From NCBI RefSeq assembly GCF_004358185.1, contig NZ_SMUV01000063.1, positions 62,001 to 126,000 of the forward strand: a DNA stretch of 64,000 bases, written 5' to 3'. The DNA is from Antarcticimicrobium luteum. GTDB taxonomy: Bacteria > Pseudomonadota > Alphaproteobacteria > Rhodobacterales > Rhodobacteraceae. Shown here one piece after another: positions 20,251 to 29,521 of the stretch. The notes beneath the pieces were generated by a model that ran no database searches, was not told the DNA's origin, and saw nothing but the letters and a program-made list of their open reading frames with translations. Every line of letters starts with the position of its first letter. Position 1 is the first letter of the stretch. Position numbers and translations under genes: made by a program.

Positions 20251-21509
20251 GCATGGGCGATTACGACGTGATCGTCGCGGGCGGCGGCACCGCCGGCACC
20301 GCCGCCGCCATCGCCAGCGCCCGCGCCGGGGCGAAGACCCTGCTGCTGGAGCGGCACGGCTGCCTGGGCGGCGCGGCGACGATGCGCAACGTGCTGACCT
20401 TCTGCGGGCTCTACACCCTGGGCGAGACGCCGCAGATGGCGGTGGGCGGCATCGGGGCCGAGGTGATCGCGCGGTTGCGCGCCCGTGGCGCGGTGACCCC
20501 GCCGCAGCGTTTTCGCGGCGTTTTCGCCGTGTTCGATCCCGAGGCGTTGAAGCGCGTCTTTGACGAGATGGCGACAGAGGCAGGGGTCGATCTGCGCTTT
20601 GGCGCCCTTGTCACCGGCGCGGCGCGTGACGGCGACCGGATGTCCGGGCTGACTGTTGCCGATCATGGCGGCTCGCACCAGGTTGCCGCGCGCGCCTTTG
20701 TCGATTGCACGGGCGAGGGCGACCTGGCCGCCCTTGGCGGTGCCGCCACCCGGTATGGCAACGACGGCGCGGTCAATCTCGGCACGCTGGGCACACGGTT
20801 CGGCGGCATCCCCGCGGGGGTCACCATCACCGCCGACCAGATCGCCGCGGCGGTGGCGGCGCAGGGGTTTGCCCCCGGCAGGGTGACCAAGGACCGCTGC
20901 GTCATCGTGCGGGTGCCGGTGTCGGGCGACATGGTGCTCTATCTCGCCTCGGCCGACTACGACCCGCGCGACGCCCTGTCGCTCAGCCGGGCCGAGGTCG
21001 ACGCGCGGCGGCAGGCCTGGGCCTATCTCGACGCGATCCGCACCATTCCCGGCTGCGAAACCGCCTATCTCGCCTCGACCGGCCCGGAGATCGGCACGCG
21101 GGAGTCGCGGCATCTGACCTGCCGCCACCATCTGACCTGGGACGAGATCGCCGCGCGCAAGGACTTCGACGACTGCATCGCGCTGGGTGCCTGGGGGGCG
21201 GAGTGGCATGATCGCGCCGACTTCAAGAGCAGCTTCGACTACCCGCCGGGGAAGTCGGCCTATGAGATCCCGCTGGGCTGCCTGCACTCGGTCGATACCC
21301 CCAACCTGTTTTGCGCCGGGCGGCTGGCCGACGGCGACCGCAAGGCGGGGGCGGCGATCCGGGTGATGGGCACCGCCATGGCCACCGGCCAGGCCGCCGG
21401 CATCGCCGCCGCGCTCACGGCGCACGGTCGGTTCGCGCCGGAGGCTGTGCGCGACACCCTGCGCGCATCGGGCGCGCTGCTGGAGGTCGAGGCGTTGCAG
21501 CCGGCCTGA
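20247..21509 (+). CDS. FAD-dependent oxidoreductase (FAD_oxidored family)
   Basis: A 420-residue flavoenzyme. The dinucleotide-binding motif GGGTAG is at residues 12-17, then LLLERHGCLGGAATMRNVLT, which is characteristic of the FAD-dependent oxidoreductase group with a Cys-Leu-Gly-Gly turn. The C-terminal FAD segment is NLFCAGRLADGDRKAGAAIR with ATGQAAGIAAAL. Translation is coupled to the permease gene. It probably performs the first oxidation of the imported substrate. No substrate is known to me; it could also act on a later intermediate. Confidence 0.82.
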   Translation: MSMGDYDVIVAGGGTAGTAAAIASARAGAKTLLLERHGCLGGAATMRNVLTFCGLYTLGETPQMAVGGIGAEVIARLRARGAVTPPQRFRGVFAVFDPEALKRVFDEMATEAGVDLRFGALVTGAARDGDRMSGLTVADHGGSHQVAARAFVDCTGEGDLAALGGAATRYGNDGAVNLGTLGTRFGGIPAGVTITADQIAAAVAAQGFAPGRVTKDRCVIVRVPVSGDMVLYLASADYDPRDALSLSRAEVDARRQAWAYLDAIRTIPGCETAYLASTGPEIGTRESRHLTCRHHLTWDEIAARKDFDDCIALGAWGAEWHDRADFKSSFDYPPGKSAYEIPLGCLHSVDTPNLFCAGRLADGDRKAGAAIRVMGTAMATGQAAGIAAALTAHGRFAPEAVRDTLRASGALLEVEALQPA

Positions 21510-21606
21510 GGCCCCCTTGACAGCAGGGGGGGCAAATCGGTGTTCTGCGCAGGCGGGCCCTCCGGGCGCGGACACCGGACCACCCACCAGCAACAAGGCG
21601 GACGCG

Positions 21607-22614
21607 ATGCCTCTCACCCTTTCCGACATCCTCGCCGCCCGGCAGGTCATTCACGGCGTGGCCGATGCCACGCCTTTCGTGCCGTCGCCCTTCATGACGG
21701 CGCAGGCCGGGCAGGAGGTTCTGCTCAAGCTGGAGAACATGCAGCCGATCGGCGCCTTCAAGCTGCGCGGCGCGATGAACGCGGTGATGGCGCTGCCCGG
21801 GGACGCCCCCGGCGTGACCTGCTGTTCCACCGGCAATCACGGGCGCGGCGTGGCCTATGCGGCGGCGCGGCGCGGGCTGCGGGCGGTGATCTGCATGTCG
21901 GCGCTGGTGCCGCAGGCCAAGGTCGACGGCATCCGCGCGCTGGGGGCCGAGGTGCGGATCTGCGGCACCAGCCAGGACGAGGCGCAGCAAGAGTGCCTGC
22001 GGCTGGTGGCGGCGGAGGGGCTGGTCGAGATTTCCCCGTTCGACGACGCCCGCGTGATCGCCGGGCAGGGCACCATCGGGCTTGAGATGATGGCGGCGCG
22101 GCCCGATCTGGACATGATCCTGGTGCCGCTGTCGGGCGGCGGGCTGGCCGCCGGGGTGGCGTTGGCGGCGAAATCGGTGAACCCGGGCGTCCGGGTGATC
22201 GGCATCACCATGGACCGGGGCGCCGCGATGCACCTGTCGCTGGCCGCCGGCCACCCGGTCGAGGTCGATGAGGTGCCCAGCCTCGCCGACAGTCTGGGCG
22301 GCGGTATCGGCCTGGAGAACCGGCTCAGCTTTGCGCTCTGCCGCGCGCATCTCGACGGCACCGTTCTGGTGAGCGAGGAGGAGATCCGCGACGCCATGCA
22401 GGTGCTGTTCTACGAGGACAGGATCGTTGCCGAGGGGGGCAGTGTCGTGGGCCAGGCGGCGATGCTGGCGGGCAAGCTGCCGGCGCCAAAGGGGCCGGTC
22501 GGCACCATCGTCACCGGGCGCAACCTGGACATGGCCCTGTTCCACCGGCTGATGGCGGGCGAAGACGTGACGCTGGGCGATCTGGTGCTGAAGGGGAAAC
22601 GCTATGGCGCATGA
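21607..22614 (+). CDS. eutB: EutB-like PLP-dependent dehydratase (threonine dehydratase fold)
   Basis: A fold-type II PLP enzyme, 335 residues, removing water and ammonia from a beta-hydroxy amino acid. The PLP Lys is K52 in QPIGAFKLRGAMNAVM; STGNHGRGVAYAA and VPLSGGGLAAGVALA (phosphate loop) are intact. No C-terminal ACT domain, so it is not a biosynthetic IlvA. The pairing with an ornithine-cyclodeaminase homologue matches EutB of hydroxyectoine degradation and also BhcB, beta-hydroxyaspartate dehydratase. Which of these applies cannot be decided here. A GC-rich 97-bp gap with a CCCCC/GGGGG hairpin precedes it. Confidence 0.75.
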   Translation: MPLTLSDILAARQVIHGVADATPFVPSPFMTAQAGQEVLLKLENMQPIGAFKLRGAMNAVMALPGDAPGVTCCSTGNHGRGVAYAAARRGLRAVICMSALVPQAKVDGIRALGAEVRICGTSQDEAQQECLRLVAAEGLVEISPFDDARVIAGQGTIGLEMMAARPDLDMILVPLSGGGLAAGVALAAKSVNPGVRVIGITMDRGAAMHLSLAAGHPVEVDEVPSLADSLGGGIGLENRLSFALCRAHLDGTVLVSEEEIRDAMQVLFYEDRIVAEGGSVVGQAAMLAGKLPAPKGPVGTIVTGRNLDMALFHRLMAGEDVTLGDLVLKGKRYGA

Positions 22615-23590
22615 TATCCGTATCGTCACCGAGACCGAGCTGCGCGGCGCGGTCCGGCTGGACCTGACCGCCGTCAACGTGATCGAGCGCGCCTTTGCCG
22701 CGCTGGCCTCGGGGCGCGTGGTGATGCCGCCGATCCTGTCGATGGAGCTGGCCGAGGCGAATGGCGAGGTGGACGTCAAGACCGCCTATATCCCCGGTTT
22801 CGACGGCTTCGCGATCAAGGTCAGCCCGGGGTTCTTCGACAACCCGAAACTCGGCCTGCCCAGCCTCAACGGGCTGATGATCCTGTTCTCGGCGAAAACC
22901 GGGCTGGTGCAGGCGGTGTTCCTCGACAACGGCTATCTGACCGACATCCGCACCGCCGCCGCCGGGGCGGTCGCCGCGCGTCATCTCGCCCCCGAGGTCG
23001 TCGAGACGGCGGGGGTGATCGGCACCGGGGTGCAGGCGCGGCTGCAGATGCAGGCGGCGCATCTGGTGCGCCCGTTCAAACGGGTCTTGGTGCATGGCCG
23101 CGATGCGGAAAAGGCGGCGGCCTGCGCCGGGGATCTGGCGCGCAGCCTGGGCATTCCCGCCGAGGTCGCCCCGGACGCCGCCGGGATGGTGGCGCAAAGC
23201 CAGCTTGTCGTGACCACCACGCCGGCGCGAGAGCCGGTGCTGATGGCCGACTGGCTGCATCCCGGGCTGCATGTCACCGCCATGGGGTCCGACCAGATCG
23301 GCAAGACCGAGATCGAGCCCGAAGCGCTGGTACGGGCCGACGCCTATGTCTGCGACCGGGTCAGCCAGTGCGAGGTTTCGGGCGAGCTGGAGGCGGCACT
23401 GGCCGCCGGCCTCTGGACCCGCGGCACGCCCGCCGAACTGGGCGAGGTGATCGCGGGCAAAAGGTCCGGGCGGCAGGCGCCGGAGGATATCACCATCGCC
23501 GATCTGACCGGCACCGGGGCGCAGGACACCGCCATCGCCAGCCACGTGATGCAGACCATCGGTGATATGGGCACGCTGATCCGCGCCTGA
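22604..23590 (+). CDS. eutC: EutC-like ornithine cyclodeaminase / iminosuccinate reductase family protein
   Basis: An NAD(P)-binding enzyme of the OCD/mu-crystallin family, 328 residues. LDNGYLTDIRTAAAGAVAAR is the family signature, VIGTGVQARLQM the Rossmann loop, and TAMGSDQIGKTEI the later substrate loop. It overlaps eutB by 11 nt. In the analogous pairs, the dehydratase makes an imine (iminosuccinate) and the OCD-type partner reduces it to an amino acid such as aspartate; the same division of labour is inferred here. Confidence 0.78.
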   Translation: MAHDIRIVTETELRGAVRLDLTAVNVIERAFAALASGRVVMPPILSMELAEANGEVDVKTAYIPGFDGFAIKVSPGFFDNPKLGLPSLNGLMILFSAKTGLVQAVFLDNGYLTDIRTAAAGAVAARHLAPEVVETAGVIGTGVQARLQMQAAHLVRPFKRVLVHGRDAEKAAACAGDLARSLGIPAEVAPDAAGMVAQSQLVVTTTPAREPVLMADWLHPGLHVTAMGSDQIGKTEIEPEALVRADAYVCDRVSQCEVSGELEAALAAGLWTRGTPAELGEVIAGKRSGRQAPEDITIADLTGTGAQDTAIASHVMQTIGDMGTLIRA

Positions 23591-23693
23591 TACAAGGCGC
23601 GGAGGAGATGTTTTGTCTCCCCGCCCGCATTCTGATAGGGGCGGGGGGCCCCGGGTCCGGGGCGCGGCGATCCCTTCGGAGAGGCGAGGCGAC

Positions 23694-24179
23694 ATGACAC
23701 GACCCGACGCGCGCGACATCGAGATCCTCAAGGTGCTGTCCGAACAGGGGCGCATCACCAAGGCGGCGCTGGCCGACCGCGTCGGCCTGTCGCCAACGCC
23801 CTGCTGGAACCGGCAGAAGAAAATGGAGAAATCCGGTTTAATCGAAAGCTACAACGCGAGGATAGATCTGAAAAAACTGGCGCCGCATGTCACCGTCTTC
23901 GTGGCTGCGGAACTTTCCGATCATACCGCCGCCAGTTTCCGGGCCTTCGAGGCATCGGTGGCCGGATATGACGAGGTGGTCGGCTGCTGGGCGCTGGGCG
24001 GCGGCTATGACTACCTGCTCCAGATCGTCACCCGCGACATCAACGCCTATCAGCGCCTGATCGACGAGATGCTCGAGGCGCGGATCGGGCTGGCGCGGTA
24101 CTTCACCTATGTGGTGACCAAACCGGTGAAGTCGGGCGGCATGCCGCCGCTCGATCTGCTGATGCGCGAAGAGGAATAG
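23694..24179 (+). CDS. AsnC/Lrp-family transcriptional regulator
   Basis: A 161-residue Lrp-type regulator. The N-terminal HTH spans about residues 5-55 (LSEQGRITKAALADRVGLSP, then PCWNRQKKMEKSGLIESYNA) and the C-terminal RAM sensor domain includes VVGCWALGGGYDYLLQIVTR. The ATG at 23694 was preferred for its GGAGAGGCGAGG leader. In ectoine-type clusters an AsnC regulator (DoeX class) sits at this point and senses diaminobutyrate-type intermediates. Confidence 0.9.
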   Translation: MTRPDARDIEILKVLSEQGRITKAALADRVGLSPTPCWNRQKKMEKSGLIESYNARIDLKKLAPHVTVFVAAELSDHTAASFRAFEASVAGYDEVVGCWALGGGYDYLLQIVTRDINAYQRLIDEMLEARIGLARYFTYVVTKPVKSGGMPPLDLLMREEE

Positions 24180-24288
24180 TCTCTTCCGGGCGCGCGCGGA
24201 GAGGAATCGTCTGCCCCCGGCGCCATATTCGGTCTCGATCATTTGCTTGCCCATGCCATCGTTCCCGGGAAACAAGGGAGTCACTGGC

Positions 24289-25764
24289 ATGTCCGACACG
24301 GCAATCTCCGCGCGCAGGGACATTACCGACAAACGTCTGCTGCGCAGCTTTTCCTATATCGGCGGCAAATGGTGCGCCGCCGCCTCCGGCGAGACCTTTG
24401 CCGTCACCGACCCGGCCAGCGGCGATTTCCTTGCCGACGTGGCCAGCCTGTCGGCCGAGGAGAGCGCCGGCGCGGTCGAGGCCGCACAGGCCGCCTTTGC
24501 CGAATGGTCCGGCCTGCTGCCGCAGCAGCGCTCCGAGATCCTGCGCCGCTGGTTCGACCTGATGATCGCGCACAAGGAGGATCTGGCCCGCATCATGGTG
24601 TTGGAGCAGGGCAAACCGCTGTCCGAGGCGCGGGGCGAGATCGACTATGCCGCCGCCTTCGTCGAGTATTACGCCGAAGAGAGCAAACGCCCGAATATCG
24701 AAGGCGTGACCAGCCATTTGCCCGACGCCGAGGTCGAACTGTGGCTGGAGCCGATGGGCGTCGTCGCGCTGATCACACCGTGGAACTTTCCCGCCGCCAT
24801 GCTCACCCGCAAGGCCGCCGCGGCGCTGGCCGCGGGCTGCACCGTGGTGGCGCATCCGGCCTCGGAAACGCCGTTGTCGGCGATCGCGCTGGCCGAACTG
24901 GCGGAACGCGCGGGGATGCCTGCGGGCGTGTTCAACATCGTGACCGGGCGCGCCAGCACGGTGGTACCGCCCTGGACCTCCAGCGCGCGTGTGCGGGCGC
25001 TCTCCTTCACCGGCTCGACCGAGGTCGGGCGCATCCTCTACCGTGACTCGGCCGCGACCATCAAGAAACTGGTGCTGGAACTGGGCGGCCACGCCCCGGT
25101 GATCGTGTTCAAGGGCGCCGATCTCGACGAGGCGGTGGCCGAGACCATCAAGGCGAAATTCGCCACCTCGGGTCAGGACTGCCTGGGCGCAAACCGCATC
25201 TATGTCGAACGTCCGATTTACGCCGAATTCTGTGCGAAATTCACCGAAGCCACCCGTGCCCTGACCCTTGGGCGGGGCATGGACGACCCCGACATCGGCC
25301 CGCTGATGAATGAAAATGCGGTGATGAAGCAGGAGGCCCATGTGGCCGACGCGCTGGAAAAGGGCGCAACGCTCGCCTGCGGCGGCAAACGCCATGCGCT
25401 GGGGCCGCTGTTCTACGAGCCCACCGTGCTGGCCGACGTGCCCGACAACGCCGCAATCATGCGCGAAGAGACCTTTGGCCCGGTCGCCCCCATCACGCCC
25501 TTCGACAGCGAGGAGGAGGTGATCGCGCGCGCCAATGACACCGAATACGGTCTGGTCGCCTATGTCCATTCGATGGACCCGCGCCGGATCTATCGGGTCA
25601 GCCGGGCGCTGCAATACGGCATGGTGGCGGTGAACCGCACCAAGGTCACCGGCGCGCCGATCCCGTTCGGCGGCACCAAGCAATCGGGGCTGGGCCGCGA
25701 GGGGGCGCGGTTGGGCATGCAGGAATTCATGGAGATCAAATACGTCTGCCGCGACTGGGCCTGA
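24289..25764 (+). CDS. NAD(P)-dependent semialdehyde dehydrogenase (SSDH family)
   Basis: An aldehyde dehydrogenase, 491 residues. LITPWNFPAAMLTRKAAAAL (coenzyme site), LSFTGSTEVGR, catalytic-base region LELGGHAPVIV, and the nucleophile in SGQDCLGANR are all present, with EETFGPVAPITPFD near the end. Closest in character to succinate-semialdehyde dehydrogenases (GabD), including the Ssd of ectoine clusters, which may oxidise aspartate semialdehyde. The ATG at 24289 has AGGGAG upstream; an ATG 14 codons earlier is less likely. Confidence 0.9.
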   Translation: MSDTAISARRDITDKRLLRSFSYIGGKWCAAASGETFAVTDPASGDFLADVASLSAEESAGAVEAAQAAFAEWSGLLPQQRSEILRRWFDLMIAHKEDLARIMVLEQGKPLSEARGEIDYAAAFVEYYAEESKRPNIEGVTSHLPDAEVELWLEPMGVVALITPWNFPAAMLTRKAAAALAAGCTVVAHPASETPLSAIALAELAERAGMPAGVFNIVTGRASTVVPPWTSSARVRALSFTGSTEVGRILYRDSAATIKKLVLELGGHAPVIVFKGADLDEAVAETIKAKFATSGQDCLGANRIYVERPIYAEFCAKFTEATRALTLGRGMDDPDIGPLMNENAVMKQEAHVADALEKGATLACGGKRHALGPLFYEPTVLADVPDNAAIMREETFGPVAPITPFDSEEEVIARANDTEYGLVAYVHSMDPRRIYRVSRALQYGMVAVNRTKVTGAPIPFGGTKQSGLGREGARLGMQEFMEIKYVCRDWA

Positions 25765-25800
25765 GCCGGCGGTGCGCTGAAACAGAAGAAAGGGAAAGAC

Positions 25801-27171
25801 ATGCTGAAAAACGATCAACTGGAACAGTGGGACCGCGAGAACTTCTTTCACCCCTCGACCCATCTGGCCGAATTTGCCCGGGGCAACGTGGCCCAGCGGG
25901 TGATCACCGGCGGCTCCGGCTGCCATATCGAGGATCGGGACGGCAACCGGCTGCTGGATGCCTTTGCCGGTCTCTATTGCGTCAACGTCGGCTACGGCCG
26001 GCAGGAGATCGCCGAGGCCATCGCGGCGCAGGCCCGCGAGTTGGCCTATTACCACGCCTATGTCGGCCATGGCACCGAGGCCAGCATCACCCTGGCCAAG
26101 ATGGTGCTGGACCGCGCCCCCGATAACATGAGCAAGGTCTATTTCGGCCAGTCCGGCTCGGACGCGAACGAGACCAACATCAAGCTGGTCTGGTACTACA
26201 ACAACATCCTCGGGCGGCCCGAGAAGAAAAAGATCATCAGCCGCTGGCGCGGCTATCACGGCTCGGGGCTGATGACCGGCTCGCTGACCGGGCTGGAGCT
26301 GTTCCACAAGAAATTCGACCTGCCGCTGAGTCAGGTGATCCACACCGAGGCGCCCTATTATTTCCGCCGTGACAACCTCGATCAGACCGAGGCGCAGTTC
26401 ACCGCCCATTGCGTGGCCGAGCTTGAGGCGCTGATCGAACGCGAGGGCGCCGACACCATCGCCGCCTTTATCGGCGAGCCGGCGCTGGGCACCGGCGGGC
26501 TGGTGCCGCCGCCCGAGGGCTACTGGCCGGCGATCCAGGCGGTGCTGGACAAACACGACATCCTGCTGATCGCCGACGAGGTGGTGACCGGCTTTGGCCG
26601 CCTGGGCAGCATGTTCGGGTCGGACCACTACGGCATCCGCCCCGACATCATCACCATCGCCAAGGGGCTGACCAGCGCCTATGCGCCGCTGTCCGGCTCG
26701 ATCGTGTCGGACAAGGTCTGGAAGGTGCTGGAGGACGGGACCGATGAATACGGGCCCATCGGCCATGGCTGGACCTATTCGGCGCATCCCATCGGGGCGG
26801 CGGCCGGGGTGGCCAACCTCAAGCTGATCGACGAGCTGAACCTGATTCGGAACGCGGGCGAGACCGGCGCCTATCTCAAGCGGGTGCTGACCGACGCGCT
26901 GGGCGATCACGCCCATGTGGGCGAGATCCGCGGCGAGGGGCTGCTCTGCGCGGTGGAGTTCGTCAAGGACCGGGGCAGCCGCAGCTTCTTTGAGGCCGGC
27001 GACAAGGTCGGCCCGACCGTGGCCGCCAAGCTGCTGGACGAGGGGGTGATCGGCCGCGCCATGCCGCAGGGCGATATCATCGGCTTCGCGCCGCCGTTCT
27101 GCCTGACCCGCGCGGAGGCCGACGAGATCGCCGGCAAGCTGATCAAGGCGGTGGCCGCTGCCGGGCTATAG
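25801..27171 (+). CDS. Class III PLP aminotransferase (omega-amino acid type)
   Basis: A 456-residue aminotransferase. [54 protein letters not shown], the PLP Lys in [20 protein letters not shown], and [12 protein letters not shown] mark the class. It follows the dehydrogenase by 36 bp with AGAAAGGGAAAGAC upstream. Together they can convert an omega-amino group to an aldehyde and then an acid, the role of Atf/DoeD plus Ssd in diaminobutyrate breakdown. Taurine- or putrescine-pyruvate aminotransferase is an alternative. Confidence 0.87.
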   Translation: MLKNDQLEQWDRENFFHPSTHLAEFARGNVAQRVITGGSGCHIEDRDGNRLLDAFAGLYCVNVGYGRQEIAEAIAAQARELAYYHAYVGHGTEASITLAKMVLDRAPDNMSKVYFGQSGSDANETNIKLVWYYNNILGRPEKKKIISRWRGYHGSGLMTGSLTGLELFHKKFDLPLSQVIHTEAPYYFRRDNLDQTEAQFTAHCVAELEALIEREGADTIAAFIGEPALGTGGLVPPPEGYWPAIQAVLDKHDILLIADEVVTGFGRLGSMFGSDHYGIRPDIITIAKGLTSAYAPLSGSIVSDKVWKVLEDGTDEYGPIGHGWTYSAHPIGAAAGVANLKLIDELNLIRNAGETGAYLKRVLTDALGDHAHVGEIRGEGLLCAVEFVKDRGSRSFFEAGDKVGPTVAAKLLDEGVIGRAMPQGDIIGFAPPFCLTRAEADEIAGKLIKAVAAAGL

Positions 27172-27404
27172 GCCAAAGGGATCGCGCCGCATCGCGGCGC
27201 GGTCCGGTTCCGCGACCGGCGGGGGGCTGTCTTTCTGATCAGAAATCCCCGCCAGTTGCCTGGAGATGCTGGGTTTTTCCATTTATCCACAGGGCTGTTC
27301 GTGGTTTCGCGCCAAAGCTGAAATCAACCTTTGTCGTTTCCGCCAAAATCCTGCAGAATAAATAAAAAGCAATTTTTCGGTTGTCGGGCCAGGGGGCCGG
27401 TGAA

Positions 27405-27623
27405 ATGAAAACAGGAATTGTTGTGATGGTTTTGTCACTTGCTGTCGCGGGATGCGGGCAGCGCTATGCCGACGCGTGGTATGCGCGCAAGGCGCAATGC
27501 TCGAATGGCGATTTCACCGCCTGTTCCGAGATCGGCCATCAGGCCCGTGCCGCGCAGGGCGGCACCACGCTGGAGCAGTCGCCCGCGTTTCAGGGTCCGC
27601 TGTCCACCCCGATCATCGACTGA
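27405..27623 (+). CDS. Small predicted lipoprotein
   Basis: A 72-residue protein with a lipoprotein signal peptide: Met-Lys-Thr, a hydrophobic stretch, then the lipobox LAVAGC with Cys at about residue 18. The mature part (RYADAWYARKAQCSNGDFTA and on) has two more Cys and no recognised domain. The ATG at 27405 was chosen because it puts the signal peptide at the start. It lies after an AT-rich promoter-like stretch (27355-27380). Function unknown. Confidence 0.65.
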   Translation: MKTGIVVMVLSLAVAGCGQRYADAWYARKAQCSNGDFTACSEIGHQARAAQGGTTLEQSPAFQGPLSTPIID

Positions 27624-27628
27624 GACCG

Positions 27629-27676
27629 CTGTCACCGGCGTGACGGAAAAACCTGTCACCGGCACGACAGAAAAAA
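27629..27676. repeat. Two tandem copies of a 24-bp imperfect repeat
   Basis: CTGTCACCGG begins both units, at 27629 and 27653, and both end in an A-run; the units match at about 20 of 24 positions. The first contains GTCA-CCGGCG-TGAC, a small palindrome. They lie between the lipoprotein stop and the metG terminator and may be part of the lipoprotein 3' end. Confidence 0.5.
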
Positions 27677-27700
27677 GGGGCGCGCCGCAGCACGCCCCTT
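27671..27700 (-). terminator. Rho-independent terminator of metG
   Basis: Read on the minus strand, AGGGGCG and CGCCCCT form a 7-bp stem with a roughly 10-nt loop followed by six T's, about 30 bp after the metG stop. Confidence 0.85.
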
Positions 27701-27727
27701 ATCCGGGTTGGTCCGTCGCAATGGCCC

Positions 27728-29440
27728 TCAGTCGCGCACCCCGGCAAAGCGGGTCTGCCAGTCCTCGCGCTCGTCGTCGGTGATCTTGCGAAAGAGGTTG
27801 TCGGGTACGGTAAAGACGTGGCCGGCGGGCAGGGCAGAGAGGGCCTCGGCGACATCGCCGGGCCAAGCCGCGTCCTGCGCCCCCATCGCCTCCAGCATTT
27901 GCGTTGCCGCACCGGGGATGAAGGGCATCGACAGCACCGCGTAAAGCCGGATCAGGTTCAGCCCCAGCCGCACCTGTGCCGCCGCCTGCTCGGGATCCTC
28001 CTTGAAGGTGGCCCAGGGCGCGGCGGATTGCAGGTATTCGTTGCCGGCGACCCAGATCGCCCGCAGCTCCTGCGCCGATTTGCGCACCTCCATCGCCTCC
28101 ATATGCCCCTCATAGGCGCGGATGCGGGTGGAAAGCTCTTCGATCAGGGTCTGTTCCCGGTCGCCGTATTCCCCGCCTTCCGGCACCGCCTCGCCGAACT
28201 TGGAGCGGCAGAATTTGGTGATCCGGCTGACGAAATTGCCCAGCACATCGGCCAGATCCTTGTTGACCGAGGTCTGGAAGTTTTCCCAGGTGAACTCGGC
28301 GTCCGAGCTTTCGGGCGCATGGCTCAGCAGCCACCAGCGCCAGTAGTCCGCCGGCAGGATCTCCAACGCCTGATCCATGAACACCCCGCGTCCGCGCGAG
28401 GTGCTGAACTGTCCGCCGTCATAGTTCAGATAGTTGAACGACTTGATGAAATCGACCAGCTTCCACGGCTCGCCCGAACCCAGCATGGTGCAGGGGAAGC
28501 TGAGCGTATGGAACGGCACGTTGTCCTTGCCCATGAACTGCACATAGCTCACGTCATCGGCGCCCTTGTCGGTGCGCCACCAGCGTTCCCAGTCCGCGCC
28601 CTTGCCGGCCTCGACCCATTCCTTGCCGCAGGCAATGTATTCGATGGGCGCGTCGAACCAGACGTAAAAGACCTTGCCGTCCATGCCGCTCCAGGGGGCG
28701 CCGTCGAATTGCACCGGAATGCCCCAGTTCAGATCGCGGGTGATGCCGCGATCCTGCAACCCGTCGCCGTCGGTCAGCCATTTCTTGGCGATCGAGGTGG
28801 TCAGCAGGGGCCAGCCTTCGCGGGTGTCGATCCATTCCTCAAGCTGATCCTTCATCTTCGATTGCAGCAGATAGAGGTGCTTGGTCTCGCGCATTTCCAG
28901 GTCGGTGGCGCCCGAGACGGTTGAGCGCGGGTTGATCAGGTCGACCGGATCGAGTTGCTTGGTGCAGTTGTCGCATTGATCGCCGCGGGCGTTTTCAAAA
29001 CCGCAATTGGGGCAGGTGCCCTCGATATAGCGATCCGGCAGAAACCGCCCGTCGGTGGGCGAATACATCTGGGTTTCGCTGCGTTCCTCGATCAGGCCGT
29101 TCTCGTACAGCTTCACGGCGAGATGCTGGGTCAGGACGTGGTTCTGCGGGCTGGACGAGCGGCCGAAATGATCGAAGGACAGATGGAACCCCTTGGCGAT
29201 CCCGGCCTGCACCTCGTGCATCTCGGCGCAATAGTCGGCGACCGGCTTGCCGGCCTTGGCGGCGGCCAGTTCGGCGGGCGTGCCATGCTCGTCGGTGGCG
29301 CAGAGGAACAACACCTCATTGCCGCGGCCGCGCTGGTAGCGGGCATAGAGATCGGCGGGCAGCTGCGAGCCGACCAGATTGCCCAGATGCTTGATCCCGT
29401 TGATGTAAGGGATTGCCGAGGTGATGAGAATTCGTGCCAT
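27728..29440 (-). CDS. metG: Methionyl-tRNA synthetase
   Basis: Charges tRNA-Met; 570 residues, cytosolic. The HIGH-type signature is [15 protein letters not shown], the four-Cys zinc knuckle is [17 protein letters not shown], and the KMSKS equivalent is the variant [10 protein letters not shown]. The anticodon domain follows ([20 protein letters not shown]). No C-terminal tRNA-binding EMAP domain, as in the short class. The ATG at 29440 begins the Rossmann strand [15 protein letters not shown]; an upstream in-frame extension has no similarity. Confidence 0.96.
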   Translation of the reverse strand: MARILITSAIPYINGIKHLGNLVGSQLPADLYARYQRGRGNEVLFLCATDEHGTPAELAAAKAGKPVADYCAEMHEVQAGIAKGFHLSFDHFGRSSSPQNHVLTQHLAVKLYENGLIEERSETQMYSPTDGRFLPDRYIEGTCPNCGFENARGDQCDNCTKQLDPVDLINPRSTVSGATDLEMRETKHLYLLQSKMKDQLEEWIDTREGWPLLTTSIAKKWLTDGDGLQDRGITRDLNWGIPVQFDGAPWSGMDGKVFYVWFDAPIEYIACGKEWVEAGKGADWERWWRTDKGADDVSYVQFMGKDNVPFHTLSFPCTMLGSGEPWKLVDFIKSFNYLNYDGGQFSTSRGRGVFMDQALEILPADYWRWWLLSHAPESSDAEFTWENFQTSVNKDLADVLGNFVSRITKFCRSKFGEAVPEGGEYGDREQTLIEELSTRIRAYEGHMEAMEVRKSAQELRAIWVAGNEYLQSAAPWATFKEDPEQAAAQVRLGLNLIRLYAVLSMPFIPGAATQMLEAMGAQDAAWPGDVAEALSALPAGHVFTVPDNLFRKITDDEREDWQTRFAGVRD

Positions 29441-29521
29441 TTCGTTCGTCGCCTTGCTGACTGCGCGGCGTGTGTACCTCAGGCATGCGGGGGCGTCACC
29501 CCCTGTCGTCATCGGCTTTCG

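Noticed and set aside
24103-26916. 937-codon open frame antisense to the dehydrogenase and aminotransferase
   Set aside because: No recognisable domain, no plausible start context, and it lies wholly opposite two conserved enzymes.
16872-27171. A complete hydroxyectoine degradation cluster
   Set aside because: EutD hydrolase, EutE deacetylase, EutA, EnuR and the known ectoine transporters are all missing; only the EutB/EutC/AsnC/Ssd/Atf-like part is present.
27183-27201. CGCGCCGC / GCGGCGCG stem after the aminotransferase gene as a terminator
   Set aside because: The stem is good (3-nt loop) but no T-run follows; kept only as a note.
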